Shown piece after piece: positions 20,585 to 31,663 of a DNA stretch of 31,663 nt. How positions within the stretch are numbered: position 1 is the stretch's first letter; each line of letters opens with the position of its first letter. The notes beneath the pieces are model-generated. The model was not told the DNA's origin. It worked only from the letters and a program-made list of their open reading frames with translations, and did not search any database. A program made the translations under genes and the position numbers. The stretch comes from Rhizaria sp. SCN 62-66. Taxonomy: Eukaryota > Rhizaria, unplaced. The stretch lies in the NCBI GenBank assembly GCA_001724265.1, contig MEDY01000354.1, forward strand, positions 1 to 31,663. Direction: 5' to 3'.

Positions 20585-22259
20585 GGCCAAAGCCTGTGTT
20601 CATGTTGCCACCGCCGAAGCCACCGCGTTGTTGCTGTTGCTGCTGCTGGAAGCCACCCTGGCCACGGCCCATGCCCATATTGCCGCCCATGCTGTTGTTG
20701 TTGTTCTGGCCAATGCTGCGGCCCACCCAGCGGGGGTCCTCGTCAATGCACGTGCGCGCCACGTACCCGTTGCCGTCGGCCGTCACCATCGAGCCGCCGG
20801 CCATGGTGACACGCGCCGACAACAGCAGCGGCACGCGCGCACCGCCCTGGCCGTGCCCGTGCTGTCCCTGCTGCTGCTGGCCCTGGGCGCGAAGGCGCTC
20901 GAGCCCGGCGTTGTCGTGCTCGCCGGCGGCGACAGCGCGCACGAACTCGCTGAGCGCGGCCGCCGACACAAGGGCCTTGCCGCCGGCGCCGTTAGGGGGC
21001 GCGAGCTCGAACTCGACGGCCGCGCCCTCGCGCACGCACGCGGCGTGCTGCGAGGCCGCCTGCGAGTAGATCTGCTCGCCCAGCAGCATGATGTGCTTGT
21101 GCGGCGGCAGCAGCGCCTCGTGCAACGCGCGCGCGAGCGTCTCGGCCGTCGCGGGCTCGCCAGAGGCCGCAAAGGCCGTGAACCCGGGCGTCGCGACCAG
21201 CACCGCGGCGCGCGCGTTGAGCGCCCCCGCCGCCACACTATGGCGCACCGAGACCACGTCGCTGGGGTCGGCGGCGATGGCGCCGCGGCGGCGCACAGGG
21301 TCCCAGTGCGAGACCCAGCCGATGCGCAGCGCGGGGTTGCGCGCCAGGCGCTGCAGCGCGTGCGTGAACATGTGCGAGGGGTGCGGCTTCACCTGCAGAC
21401 GCAGCTCGATCAGACGCGCGCAGAACGTGGGGGGCTCGTTGCCGTCCGACGCCTTCGTAGACTGCTGCTGCCCGTCGGCGTTGCCTTGCGACTGGGCCTG
21501 CGAGAGGCAGGGGATGAACGAGACGCGGAGCCCGACGAGGGTCGACGGGTCGACGAACCGACGCTCGCCGGCGGCACCGCCGCGGGCCAGCGCCACGTCG
21601 CGCGCAGTAAAGTAGATGTCCTGACCGGCGAGGCTGGGCGCGGCGGGCAGCTCGGTGCCCGCGGCGGCCGCGGCCTCAGCGGCGGCGGTGCCGGCGGCCG
21701 TGTGGGCCGAGAACGCGCGGTCGTGCTCCTCTTGCTCCGCGGACACCGTAATAAAGCCAAAACCGCCGACGGGGGCGTTGCTGGGCGCGCCGGGGCGCGG
21801 CGCGGCGGCGCGGAAGAAGCGCACGATGCCCTGCTGGCGGCGGCCGTAGAAAGGCGCGGCGTGCAGGTCGGGGCGCGGGCCCGCGGCGGCGACCGAGCCG
21901 CGGCGCGAGAGTCCGCCCGCGGCCGCCGCGGCGCCGCCGTCCGCGGCCGCGGCGTCGTCGAGGTCCTGGTCCGGGTCGCCGCCGTCCATCGCGGCGTGAG
22001 CGCCGTCGTCTGCGGTGGCGCCTGCGCTTCCCGCGGCGGCCGCGTCGTTGTCGAGCATGGCAGCCGCGCCGTCGCCGAGGTCCTCGTAGGTGCTGTCGTA
22101 TGTTGTGTAGTCTTCTTCGTACGTCGCATCACCGGGGATCGCCTGGGCGGGCGCTGCAGAGGCGTCGTGAGTGCTGTCGGTGCCGTCGTAGGCGCCGGAG
22201 TCGTAGGCAGCGGCGGCCGCGGCGGCGGCGGCGGCGGCGGATTGGTCAGCGCTACTCAT
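18612..22259 (-). CDS. Multi-cold-shock-domain RNA-binding protein (CSDE1/UNR-like) with a prion-like tail
   Basis: A probable single-stranded RNA-binding protein controlling mRNA stability or translation. It is one 1,215-codon exon ending at TAA, with an acidic, Ala-rich N-terminus. Cold-shock domain 1 spans about residues 142-250 (GIVRFF, GGFGFITV, DIYFTARDV, VGLRVSFIP) with an Ala-rich insertion. A second, divergent one is at about 308-440 (IGWVSHWDPVRRRGAIAADP, then VEFELAPP). The clearest is at about 612-706 (LSGVVKSYAAQKQYGFI, DLFVHSTAI, VPGQAVEFAVEA), matching the RNP-type layout. From about 707 the chain is low complexity: Gln runs, His-Gly and Gln-Gly repeats, Asn runs, and a final Arg-Gly-rich segment. 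That composition resembles proteins of RNA granules. CSDE1 normally has five or more domains, so orthology is uncertain. Confidence 0.82.
19915..19950 (-). repeat. CAG-type polyglutamine microsatellite
   Basis: On the coding (minus) strand this is a nearly pure CAG/CAA run giving a polyGln stretch. Similar runs occur near 19380-19395, 19452-19470, 19517-19535 and 20560-20585 in the same gene. Confidence 0.88.
19952..20088 (-). repeat. His-Gly and Gln-Gly dipeptide repeat region
   Basis: Six-base-type units, seen on the plus strand as CCCTGG, CCCTGA and GTGACC variants, encode alternating His-Gly, Ser-His-Gly and Gln-Gly in the tail of the cold-shock protein. Confidence 0.85.
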
Positions 22260-22925
22260 GGCTTCGAGAGTCGAGAGTGGCTTAAACGCAGTACTTCACT
22301 CAAATAGAATGCGTTGGAGTGGAAAAGGAACGAAAAGACAGAAACGAGAACGGTCTACAGAGAGAAACAGGAAAGATAGATAGATCGATGGATGTCTTGA
22401 GCAAGTGCACATGAAACGGCAGATATCGAGAGCTCAGCAGTCAGATTCAAAATCCCAAAACGCAAAATAGCGAGTTAAGACTTGGAGATACGTAATAATA
22501 GAACCTTGTGGCATTCGACGAAGAGATTCGCGTGATTTAGAGGTTTTTCATCGCTCAACACAGGACCAAGCAATGCCTTTGCCAAGCGACCGTGATCACT
22601 TTTTGAACTCGACTGGTGCCCACGGTCGCAAATCGCACCTCCGTGACGGGAGTTAGGCGAAGAGGGAGCTGTTTGGAAATGCTTTGTGTACATCACGCCA
22701 CGTTCGTCATTCCCTGTAGGGCCAAAACATGATGGCTCACACACAAATTGATTGCCGCCTCTTATTTATTTCTAGTTATTCCGCTTGTACTCGACTCTGT
22801 TGAGGCTCCTCGTGATCGCCTGGCCCTGAGCCCACACCACTTCTTCGCCCAGGCCCGCCTTTGAGCCGCGGCCTTGTCTTCCCACCTTTTCCCGGCCGGC
22901 CCGCCGTCTTGGTTCATCCTTATTT
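22260..22925. promoter_or_regulatory. Divergent intergenic region between the cold-shock gene and the transporter gene
   Basis: AT-rich in the middle and GC- and pyrimidine-rich from about 22800. It should hold both promoters and 5' untranslated regions. A GATA-rich microrepeat is near 22375-22390. The sequence directly before the transporter ATG ends in a pyrimidine-rich stretch. No gene was recognised. Confidence 0.45.
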
Positions 22926-25900
22926 ATGTCAGTTAAGCGCTCCTCCTCTGGTGTCGGTGCCTCTGGGGCTTCCCGCGCCAGCGCGGCATCCTCCCGTCAC
23001 TCAACGGGCCCAGTTTTCACCCTCGCTAAATCCACTAGCGGCAGCGCTGTGGGCGCGCCTGCGGCCGGAGCTGCCACTACTGGCGACGCGTCAGCCGCTG
23101 CTGGCGATGGCGCCACGGGCGAACCCGAGATTGTTATCGGCTCAGGTGGCAATTTCACATTCACAACGGCGCACTTGGTGTCATTCGTCATCTTCTCGAC
23201 CGCTGGCGGGCCTTTCGGCCTCGACCCGGCCGTTAAGGCCGGCGGCCCTCTGCCCACGCTCATCGCCTTCCTCGTGCTGCCGCTCATTTGGTGCCTGCCC
23301 ATCGCGCTAACCACGGCCGAGCTCGCGACGGCGATCCCCGAGAACGGCGGCGTCGTCGTCTACGCACTCAAGATCTTCGGACCCTTCTGGGCCGCGCAGG
23401 CAGGCTGGTGGACGCTCGCGTGCAACGTGTTCAACCAGGTCTCATTCGTGCTCATTGCGCTTGATACGCTCGCGCGCCTTGTCGATTATCCCGAGTATCT
23501 GCGCTACGTCATTTCGGCCGTAATCGTGTTGTTCATCGGAGCCATCAACGCGACGGGCAAAGACGTAGTCGGCTCGCTCGGCCTCTTCCTGCTGGCCTTC
23601 ATTCTCGCCCCCTTCCTCGTCTTTTCGCTCGCCGGCATTCACACCGGTGACTGGGCACGCCTCGGTGAGGCCTCCGCCGCGTTCAGTTCGTCGTCCGCCA
23701 GCCAGGTTTCCTCTGCGTTTGCCTCGGTTCTCGCCAATGCGCTGTGGAACTACCAGGGCTTCTCCGTCGCAGGACAAGTACGTCAACAGTATTTCAAGTT
23801 GAATCGCGAATGTTCAAGTTTATTGATATGCTCCTTCTCTTTTTTCCCACGTGAAACTAATCTCTATGTTGATATCCCAATATTGTTCTGTTTACTACAA
23901 TAGGCTGTCGGCTTCGTGCAGGACGTGAACCGCACGTTCCCGCGCGCCATGATCATCTCCTGCTTCGCCGTCGCAGCCATCTACCTGATCCCGCTTTGTG
24001 TGGCCATGGTCAACACGCCGGGCAACTGGGACGACTGGGTCGACGGCTACATTGCCGAAGTCGCGGGCTACATCCTCGGCAATGGCGTCAAGACGTGGAC
24101 CGTCATAGCCATCATCGCCGGCCAGTTCGGCCTCCTCATCAACGGCGCCGCCGCCACAACCATGGTCATCGAGGGCATGGTCAAGTACGGCATTCTCCCG
24201 CACAAGATGTTCCCCTTCCCCACCGACGCGACGTACCTCCGCGCGCTCGCCGCCGGCGCCACGGCCCGCGCGGCCCTGGCCGCGGCTGCGGCGGCCGCGG
24301 CGGCCGCGGCGGAGGGCAAGGCGCTCCCCACGACCGAGGCGGAGCTGCTCAAGTTCGACCCCGAGATCGCGGCCGCGGCGGCGGGCCGCAGTGTGGCCGT
24401 GAACACCAGCCTAACGGTCGCCGGCGACGGCGCCGGCGGCGCGGGCGGCGTGGGGACGAGTCTGGTCGGCGTGTCGCTGACGTCGCAGATGGATGGGCAC
24501 GCCGGGCTCGGCGACGGCGCGCGCGGCCACGGCATCATAAGCATCGGGGACACGGCGGCGTTCGTGGAGAACAGCACGGTCCGCATGATGCTCAACGAGT
24601 ACGGCTACGAGTCTGTCCACAGCCGCCAGCAAGGCGGCGACGGCGGCGACGGCGACGGGGCTGGGGGCAAGATGGGTGCGGTCAGTGTCGGTGGCACCTA
24701 CACCGATCATATCGACGGTAGTCCCGGCCGCCACCGCACCGATGTTGACGGCAGCGTCAACTCGGACTTCCACAACGACCACTCATACTCGGTCGGCGGG
24801 ACCTACACTAACGGCGCGGCGTTCGGCTACGAGAACGACGACGACTGGCAGGTCAGCGCCCGCGCCGCCGCACCGTCGATCTTCATGACTGCGGAGCAAA
24901 ACAACGCGCACGTCGACGCGGGCGCGGGCGCGGACGCCGCCGCTAGCACCAGCACCAACGTCAACGGCCACAACGACGACGACGATGACGACATGGACGG
25001 TGTTGCAACTAACGCTAATGTGTCGCGCGTCTTTAGCCGCGCGTTTGGTTGCTTAGACGTTGTCAGTACCCCCACGGCTCTCGACCCTGAGGTGGACGCG
25101 GTTGAAGAGGCCGCCGCGGAGGCCGCAGCTGCCGCCGCTGCAGCTGCTGAGGCCAAGGGGACTGACGCCGACCGCAATGGCAAGAATGCTGACGAGGATA
25201 ATGGTGGTGCCAGTGCGAGTCCCAGCGACACTAAGCTTCCGCTGTCGCCCTCCGTTGCTAGCGTCGACACGAACGACGTCAATAACGGCAAGATCAATGC
25301 TGACGACGCGAACCTGCAAAGCAACCGCGTCGGTGGTGACAGCGCCTCCCCTGCCGACGGTTCGGGCCACGAGCTCGACTCGTACGGCTACTACCTGAAC
25401 CAAGCCGCCCTGAACGGCAGTGCGATGATGCAGCACACGCCCGACAGCAAGGCGCCCAGTGCTGGCGCGTTCGAGTCTGCCGGCGCGAACCTGACCGAGA
25501 ACGACGACGCCGGCGACGACATCGTGGCCAGCGACGCCGTTTGGCGCGTGGGCAACGAGATCGCCGGCGAGCTGCAGGGCGATGCCACCCAGGGCGATAA
25601 TGGGGGAGAGGAAGAGGCCGTGGTGCCCCTTACACTGCAGGTTCCGCTCACAATGGGCACCCCACTGGCCGGGCCCGGTGCTGGCGGCGCCACAAAGCTC
25701 ACGCAGAACAACAGCGACCATGTCGACGGCACGAGTGGCGCCGCTGCGCGTGAAGACGTCGCGGCGCAGCCTGATGAGGCGACGACGCTTCAGCGGGCCA
25801 GCTCGCGCCGCAACAGCAACCCCAACGCCGACAACGCCAACGCCAACGCCGGCGCCAATGCGAACGCCCACGGCAAGGGCGGCAAGAAGCATCACAAGCA

Positions 25901-28900
25901 GCACCACAAGCACGGCAACAACAAACCCCTGCCTCCGCCCGCGACTCCCCCCGCGCCCGCGGACCCCGCGGCTGCCGCGGCTGTGGGCACAAGCACCGCG
26001 ATGACGGCCGTGACGACTGCGCGGGGCGACACGGCGATCAACATCGATCCGCCGCTGGTGCTGACTGACGACCACGAGGCCGCCGTGGTGGCCGCCTCGC
26101 TGCCGCCGCGGCCGGACCGCTCCCGTGGCACGCGGGCGTCGGCCTGGGCGCTATGCTTCGTCACGCTGCCTCTCGCGATCCTCTTCTCCAGCCCCATCAT
26201 GAGCAACGCCTTCGCCGTCGTCGTCGAGATTGCGGCCATCGTCGGCGCTTTTGCCGTCACACTCCAGCTCTGGGCCACCGTCAAGCACCGCATCGTCGGT
26301 CGCCGCGCGCGCGCCGTGCGCAAGGCACGCGTCCGCGCCCGCGCGCGCGCCGCGGCCCGCAACGCCGGCCGCGCCGCCGCCGCCGTGGCCGCTCTGCGCG
26401 CCGCCGCCGCCAGCGCGGGGTGGACGATGACGGTGGCGACCGCGCGCGAGGCCGCCCGCGCGCAGCACCTGCGCAGCAAAGAGCTGGGCCAGGAGGTCGA
26501 CGCACGCGTGGCCGTCGCGGCGGCCCGCAAGTACGTGCTGCAGCACGCGAACGTGATCAACGCGGGCAGAGCGAAAACTGCAAGTGCGGCGAGCGAGCAA
26601 CAGTTGCAGAAGCAGTTCGTGTCGAGCGCTAACGTCGCTGCCGCCGTCTCCGCCTCGAGTTCGAGCACTGCTGGCGTGGCGCGTCGGCTAAGCCACGAGT
26701 CCGCCGCCGCGGCTGCCGCTGCTGCTGGCGGTGGTGCGACTGCAGCTGCGCAGCCGGCGAGCGTGGTGACGCTCCCTACCGCGGACGGCGGCGTCAAGGT
26801 CGTCTCTAGTCGACGCAACAGCACCGAGAGCGCGCAGCCGGGCCGCCTCGTCAGCGGCAGCCACGGCGTCTCCAACGTTGTCGGCCCGCACAGCCGCCGC
26901 AACAGCATGGAAGCCGCGGGCCTCGCGCCGGCGGCGCCGCCCACGCTCGCGATCATCCCGCCGCAGCACCAGCAGAACAGCGCGCTCGGGAACGCCGTAG
27001 TCGCGCACGCCACCGGTGCGCACGGCGGCGTCAGCACCACACTGCCCGCGCCCGCGCCGTTGACGGCCGGCACTGGCACCAACATGAGCTCGAGCCTCAG
27101 CTCCACCACTGGTGCTGGCGCTGGCACTGGTGGCGCGACTGCGGGTGCCGCTGGCGGCGTCGCGCCCGCGATGGCTGCTCACGGTCACTCTGGCTCGAGC
27201 AGTCTCAACGTCGACAGCCGCGCTGCGATCGCCGCCGGCACCGACCCGGCCCACCGCCCGCGCGCGAGCACCTACGCCGGCGTCGGCGAGCTGCCCGTGC
27301 TGCACCCCTCCGCTGCCCAGGCCTCCGCCGCCGCGGCCGCTGGCGCCGCGGCCATTGCCGCTGCCCCGGCCGCGGCCGCCGCGCACTCGGTCTCGGCGAC
27401 GACCCAGAGTCGCGCTGTAGCCCCCGTCGTCACCGGCGCCGGCACCGGCACCGCTGGCCCCGGTCAGACCCAGGCTGTGGTAGTGGGCCACGGGCACTCG
27501 CACTCGGTCACGCTGCCGCCGCCCCCGCCGACGACGGTGGTGCGCATCAACCCCGTCGCGGGCGCGCTGCGCGGCGTGGGCGTGTTCGCCCGCCAGCAGC
27601 AGCTGCTGTACCCGACGGCGCGGCCCGTGGATGAGGACGAGGAAGATGACGAAGACGACGAGGACGACGATGAGGACGAGGACGAAGACGAGGATGACTA
27701 CGACGAGGACGAGGAGGGCGAGGACGAGGAAGACGAAGAGGTCGGTATCACCTCCGTCGCCCAGGGCCCCGCTGGCGCCACGGCCGGCACCTCTGCCGGC
27801 TCCGTTGTGGCAGTCGGCGGCGGCACCACGCGCCGCCCGATGCCGACCTCGCTGTCGACGGTGACCGAGAACGGTTCGCTCGCCGACAGCGCGTCCCCGA
27901 CCAGTCTTGGTGCGAGTCTCATTGCCGGCATCGACGCCGGGTCGAGCGACGTCACCGGCGCAGGCCCCGGTGTTGCCAAGACCGACCCCAGCGCTGAGGC
28001 CGCTGCCGCTGGTGCGGAGGGCGAGGGGCCGTCGGTGCACTCGCTCACTCTCATCACGGCCGACAACACTGCGACCAACAGCAACAGCGGCAACGCCGCC
28101 GTGCCCTACGCGGCTAACAGCGCGGACGCCGCCGCAAACCCTAACACGAGCACTGCCGCTGGTGTCACTGCAGGTGCTGCTGCCGCTGCTGCAGGCACTG
28201 GCGCTGCTGCTGTTGGCGCTGGCGCCGCCCGTGCTCGCTCGCCTCGTGGCGGCAGCGTTGGCGCAGGCTCGCCCCTAAGCCACTCGATCGCGCACAGCCA
28301 CAGCTACGGGTTCGACTACGACGGCTACGACTACTACAGCCACGGAGGCGCGACCCCCGCTGCGACGGCCGTGATCGACACGATCATGCGCAGCGGCAGC
28401 AACGTCAACAGCACCACTGGCGCGGGCAACGTGATCAAGATCACGCCTGCGAACAATAACTACAACTACAGCGAGGGCGATATGTCGCCGGCCCGCCCGG
28501 TGCAGACCTCGTCCGCCGCAGTCGCATCCGCGCTCGCCGCTGTCTCCAACAACAACAACAACGCCGGCACTGATGGCGGCGCTGCTGCCGGCAAGCACCT
28601 GCTGCTGCACCCCGCACCGCAGTCGCAGCAATCTCTGCAGTCCCAACTGCCGCCGCGCCCGCCGTCGTCGCGCACCGGCGCCGCGCCCGTGCGGCCCATC
28701 ATCACGCCCACGGTCACCACGCCCCACGGCGTGGCCGCGGCGCACCACCACGGCCCGCACCCGGCGCCGCACGGCGCCGTGGCCACGCATCCGCACGCCA
28801 ACAGCGTTAGCGCGGCGCCGGGCGTGTCCGCGGCAGCCGGGGCAAACACTGCGCGCGCGGAGAACCGTCTGCACCCGAGCGCGAGCGTCGGCGTGATGAT

Positions 28901-30320
28901 GAACGCGATGCACAGCCCCAGCTTTAACACGGCTCCCGGCGACGGCGAGTTCTCCGACACTGAGTCCAACTTTGGCTACGGCCGCGGCCGGGGCAGCCTG
29001 GCGCACAGCCAGCGCAGCTACAGCCAGAACGGCCGCATGACCCCGGTCCCGCTGGTCACCAGCGAAGACATCGAGTTCGCGGTCGCGGCCGCCGTGGCGC
29101 AGGCCACCACGCCCGTGGCGCCCTCGTCCGGCGTCGGCCTCAGCCAGCGCAGCCGCCTCAGCCACAGCCACAGCGATGCAGGCGCCGTCGTCGCCGTCGG
29201 CGGCGGCTCCCCGCTGCCGCCCTCGGTGGCCGGCTCGCAGTCAGTCGCGCGTCGCTCGCAGGGGGCCGCACGCACGCCACGCACGCCGCTGCAGCAGAGG
29301 GCCCTCGCCGCGGCGGCGGAGGCACAAGCACGGTCGCTGTCGGTCGGCCGCAGGCAACAGCAAATGCATGTGCGCACGCCGTTCGCTGGCAAGGACGCGC
29401 AGGATCAACCCCAAGAGGTTTTGATTCCGGGATTGAACCAGCCGCTGCCGCTGGTCGTGCCGAGCGCCGCTGACGACAGCACCTCGCTCGTTCCCGCTGC
29501 CGACGCTGACGCCAAGGCAACGAGCACTGCGCTGGTCGTCGCCGGCGCTGACTCGAACCTGGGTCACGCGACGATGGAGACTGCGCTCGTTGCCGACGCT
29601 CAGATTGACGACGCCAACACGAAGATCGTCACCACGAGCTCCGACGCTGCTACCAACGCTCCTGCTGCGGCTGCGAGCGACAGCGCCGCTTCCAGCAGCA
29701 GCGACGCCGGCGGCGTCTACATCCTCCCCGGTGGCCTCCCGCTGCTGCTGATGTGCGCCATCATCCCGACCATTCTCGTCGTGTTCCTCATCGTCACCAC
29801 GAGCACGGCCTCGATCATCGGCTCGCTGGCATGCGTTGGCGTCAGTCTCATCATGGGCTGCATCAAGGAGTACCAGCGCCGACGCGTGCACAAGCTGCGC
29901 CGCGAGAAAGCCAAGGCGCGCGCGCGCATTCGCGCTAAGACGGCCGGCGCTGGCCGCGCTGGGGCTCGTGCCGGTGCCGGCGCCGGCGCTGGTACTGGCG
30001 TTGGTGCTGGTGCTGGTGTGCGCCACAGCAGAGTTGGTGGCGGCAGAGCGCGTGCCGGCACTGAGGCTAATGCCGGCAATGTCAACAAGCGGTCGCACAC
30101 GCATCAGAGCCAGGGCTCCATGCCTGGACAGGCGCAGGGCCAGAAGACGCGCACCGGGCGTGGCCGCCGTAACTCGGTGGGCAGCGCGCCCCGCAACCCT
30201 GCGAACAGCAAGACGAAGGCTGCGCAGCTGCTGGCTAATAACAACAAGACGAGCACGAGCACTGGCGCTGCTGCTGGTGTTGAGATGGTGCCCATGGGGT
30301 CGCCTCACAGCCACAACTAA
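22926..30320 (+). CDS. APC-superfamily amino acid/polyamine transporter with two giant disordered loops
   Basis: A secondary transporter of the amino acid-polyamine-organocation fold, most like plant and protist polyamine/LAT-type carriers. Exons 22926-23777 and 23904-30320 give 2,422 residues with a TAA stop; relatives have about 450-550. Membrane segments 1-8 lie within about residues 75-385. They include FSTAGGPFGLDP in segment 1, TTAELATAIPENGG in the 2-3 region, ALWNYQGFSVAGQ in the segment 6 region, and FVQDVNRTFPRA after it. Segments 9-10 are at about 1028-1075 (LPLAILFSSPIMSNAF) and the last pair at about 2225-2268 (LPLLLMCAIIPTILVVFLIV). The 630- and 1,125-residue loops between these blocks are Ala/Gly/Ser/Thr-rich, with Asp/Glu runs, His-rich stretches and several RRNS motifs. 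The C-terminal tail is basic. The substrate cannot be fixed from sequence. Confidence 0.85.
23778..23903 (+). other. Intron of the transporter gene
   Basis: A 126-base AT-rich intron, donor GTACGT, acceptor ACTACAATAG, phase 0. Splicing joins FSVAGQ to AVGFVQDVNRTFPRA, preserving the transporter fold. Confidence 0.92.
27628..27741 (+). repeat. Acidic GAC/GAG codon tract
   Basis: About 38 nearly uninterrupted Asp and Glu codons, with single Tyr and Gly residues, lie in the second large loop of the transporter. A 114-base purine-rich strand like this may also affect replication or transcription. Confidence 0.9.
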
Positions 30321-31272
30321 GCGACCTGCCATCGCTTTGCGAAGTATCTTTTGCTGCACGATGCTCAAGATGCAAGTCTAATCCACATTGCTTTCTACGT
30401 CTGTAATTTTGTATCAGTGATTTTATTTTTTGATATATTTTCGTACTGGCTGCTATCTAGTTGTTTAGTAAGCCTGATCTGGCTTTGATTCTAAGACTTC
30501 TTTATCTATTTTTGCGGTGCTCTATACTTTATTAGAATGTCTACTTGTGTGTTTTGTTCTGTTTTATTCGTTCAAACTTGTTTTCTGTTGCGTTCTTGGT
30601 GTTGTCTCTCTGTCAACTCACCGACAAGCATCACAACAGTTAACGTCACTCATGTGATTCATGTTCCCAGTTTACATAGGGCTTATCTTTATCCTAACAG
30701 AGTGCACGATCTGCTCCTGTATATTATGCTGAAGCAGCAATCCACATCGTAAGTGCGACACAAGCAGAAGCTTGAAAGTAGTTTGCAGCTCGGTTGTAAC
30801 TGAGACTGAAGCTATGTGATGTTATTCATCACATTTGAATCAATAAAATAGTGTTCTTTGTAAGTTAGCACAGGTATGCTCGCATCGAAAATACGACATA
30901 ATCGCAGACATAAATGTATGAAGTGTTTATGATCAGTCGCAAATAAAAATAATGTTGGTAAGCTTACTATCTTCAGGCGGACTGCATGATGTCAGAATAT
31001 ACGAAATACAGAAGTATTAATCGATACTTTACTGGAACATCAGTTGCAGATACGTCAGACTGTTGAAGTACAAAAAAAATCACGTGTTCACGAATGTTTT
31101 AGAGGCTCTTGTCACAGCTCAGTGCAAGAGGATTTCATATGTTGTTTGCAGAGTACGTATCGAGTCGTAGGAGAACGTCTTGAACTATTAAATAAAATAA
31201 TAAAGATCCGTCCGTTTCTCTTTAACTTAACTCGACTTCTTTTGACTCGATATCAAAGATACTTGATTCTGA
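30321..31272. other. Intergenic region between convergent transporter and ABCC genes
   Basis: About 950 bases of AT-rich DNA expected to carry the two 3' untranslated regions. Several AATAAA-like hexamers occur on the plus strand (for example near 30841, 30944 and 31190). Short open frames show no exon-like codon use. No RNA gene was recognised. Confidence 0.5.

Positions 31273-31663
<391 letters not shown>

Noticed and set aside
18603-22307. Two long plus-strand open frames (638 and 594 codons) opposite the cold-shock gene
   Set aside because: They are antisense shadows of a GC-rich, repeat-rich exon. They read as Leu/Val/Ala/Arg-rich nonsense with no domain, while the minus strand has clear cold-shock motifs.
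25053-28040. Long minus-strand open frames opposite the transporter
   Set aside because: Shadows of GC-rich codons and simple repeats. No recognisable motifs, and the plus strand carries the transporter in one frame.
30537-30752. 71-codon plus-strand frame after the transporter
   Set aside because: AT-rich, Cys/Leu/Ser/Val composition typical of random frames in untranslated DNA.

Overview
The window looks like nuclear DNA from a GC-rich unicellular eukaryote whose lineage I cannot name. It has spliceosomal GT-AG introns, a cytosolic ribosomal protein gene (uL24/RPL26), a mitochondrial DnaJ, a MutL homologue of the MLH3 class, an NCBP3-like cap-binding factor, a multi-cold-shock-domain RNA-binding protein, an APC-superfamily amino acid/polyamine transporter and the end of an ABCC-type ABC transporter. 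Coding exons are strongly GC-rich, mostly at third positions. Introns and intergenic DNA are AT-rich. No mobile element, CRISPR array, tRNA or rRNA was recognised.

Layout: RPL26 (minus, 5' end only, 1-320) is divergent from the mitochondrial DnaJ (plus, 949-2858). A small twin CX9C protein (minus, 3502-3762) converges on DnaJ and is divergent from a giant MLH3 (plus, 4229-15117, three exons). MLH3 converges on the NCBP3-like gene (minus, 15502-17380, two exons). The cold-shock-domain gene (minus, 18612-22259, one exon) follows in tandem and is divergent from the transporter (plus, 22926-30320, two exons). The transporter converges on the C-terminal end of an ABCC transporter (minus, 31273-31663). 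The genes are independent nuclear loci with no shared pathway. Two (DnaJ, twin CX9C) are probably mitochondrial and two (NCBP3-like, cold-shock) act on mRNA.

Main finding: TAG appears to be a sense codon, most probably glutamine. TAG interrupts the first CX9C of the twin CX9C protein, lies inside a polyglutamine run of MLH3, and occurs twice upstream of the MLH3 ATPase domain in a stretch with no later in-frame ATG. All seven clear gene ends can be read as TAA (five) or TGA (two), none needing TAG. The MLH3 end at TAA depends on reading one further TAG as sense. This pattern fits a nuclear code with UAG = Gln and UAA/UGA = stop. The evidence is internal to the window and needs a tRNA, eRF1 or transcript test.

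Second theme: very large low-complexity insertions inside conserved folds. MLH3 is about 3,530 residues, with its ATPase, transducer and endonuclease domains all split by insertions. The transporter is about 2,420 residues, with two huge disordered loops between membrane segments. The cold-shock protein has a 500-residue Q/N/G/H-rich tail. Five of six confidently placed introns start with GTACG, and the sixth with GTGCG.
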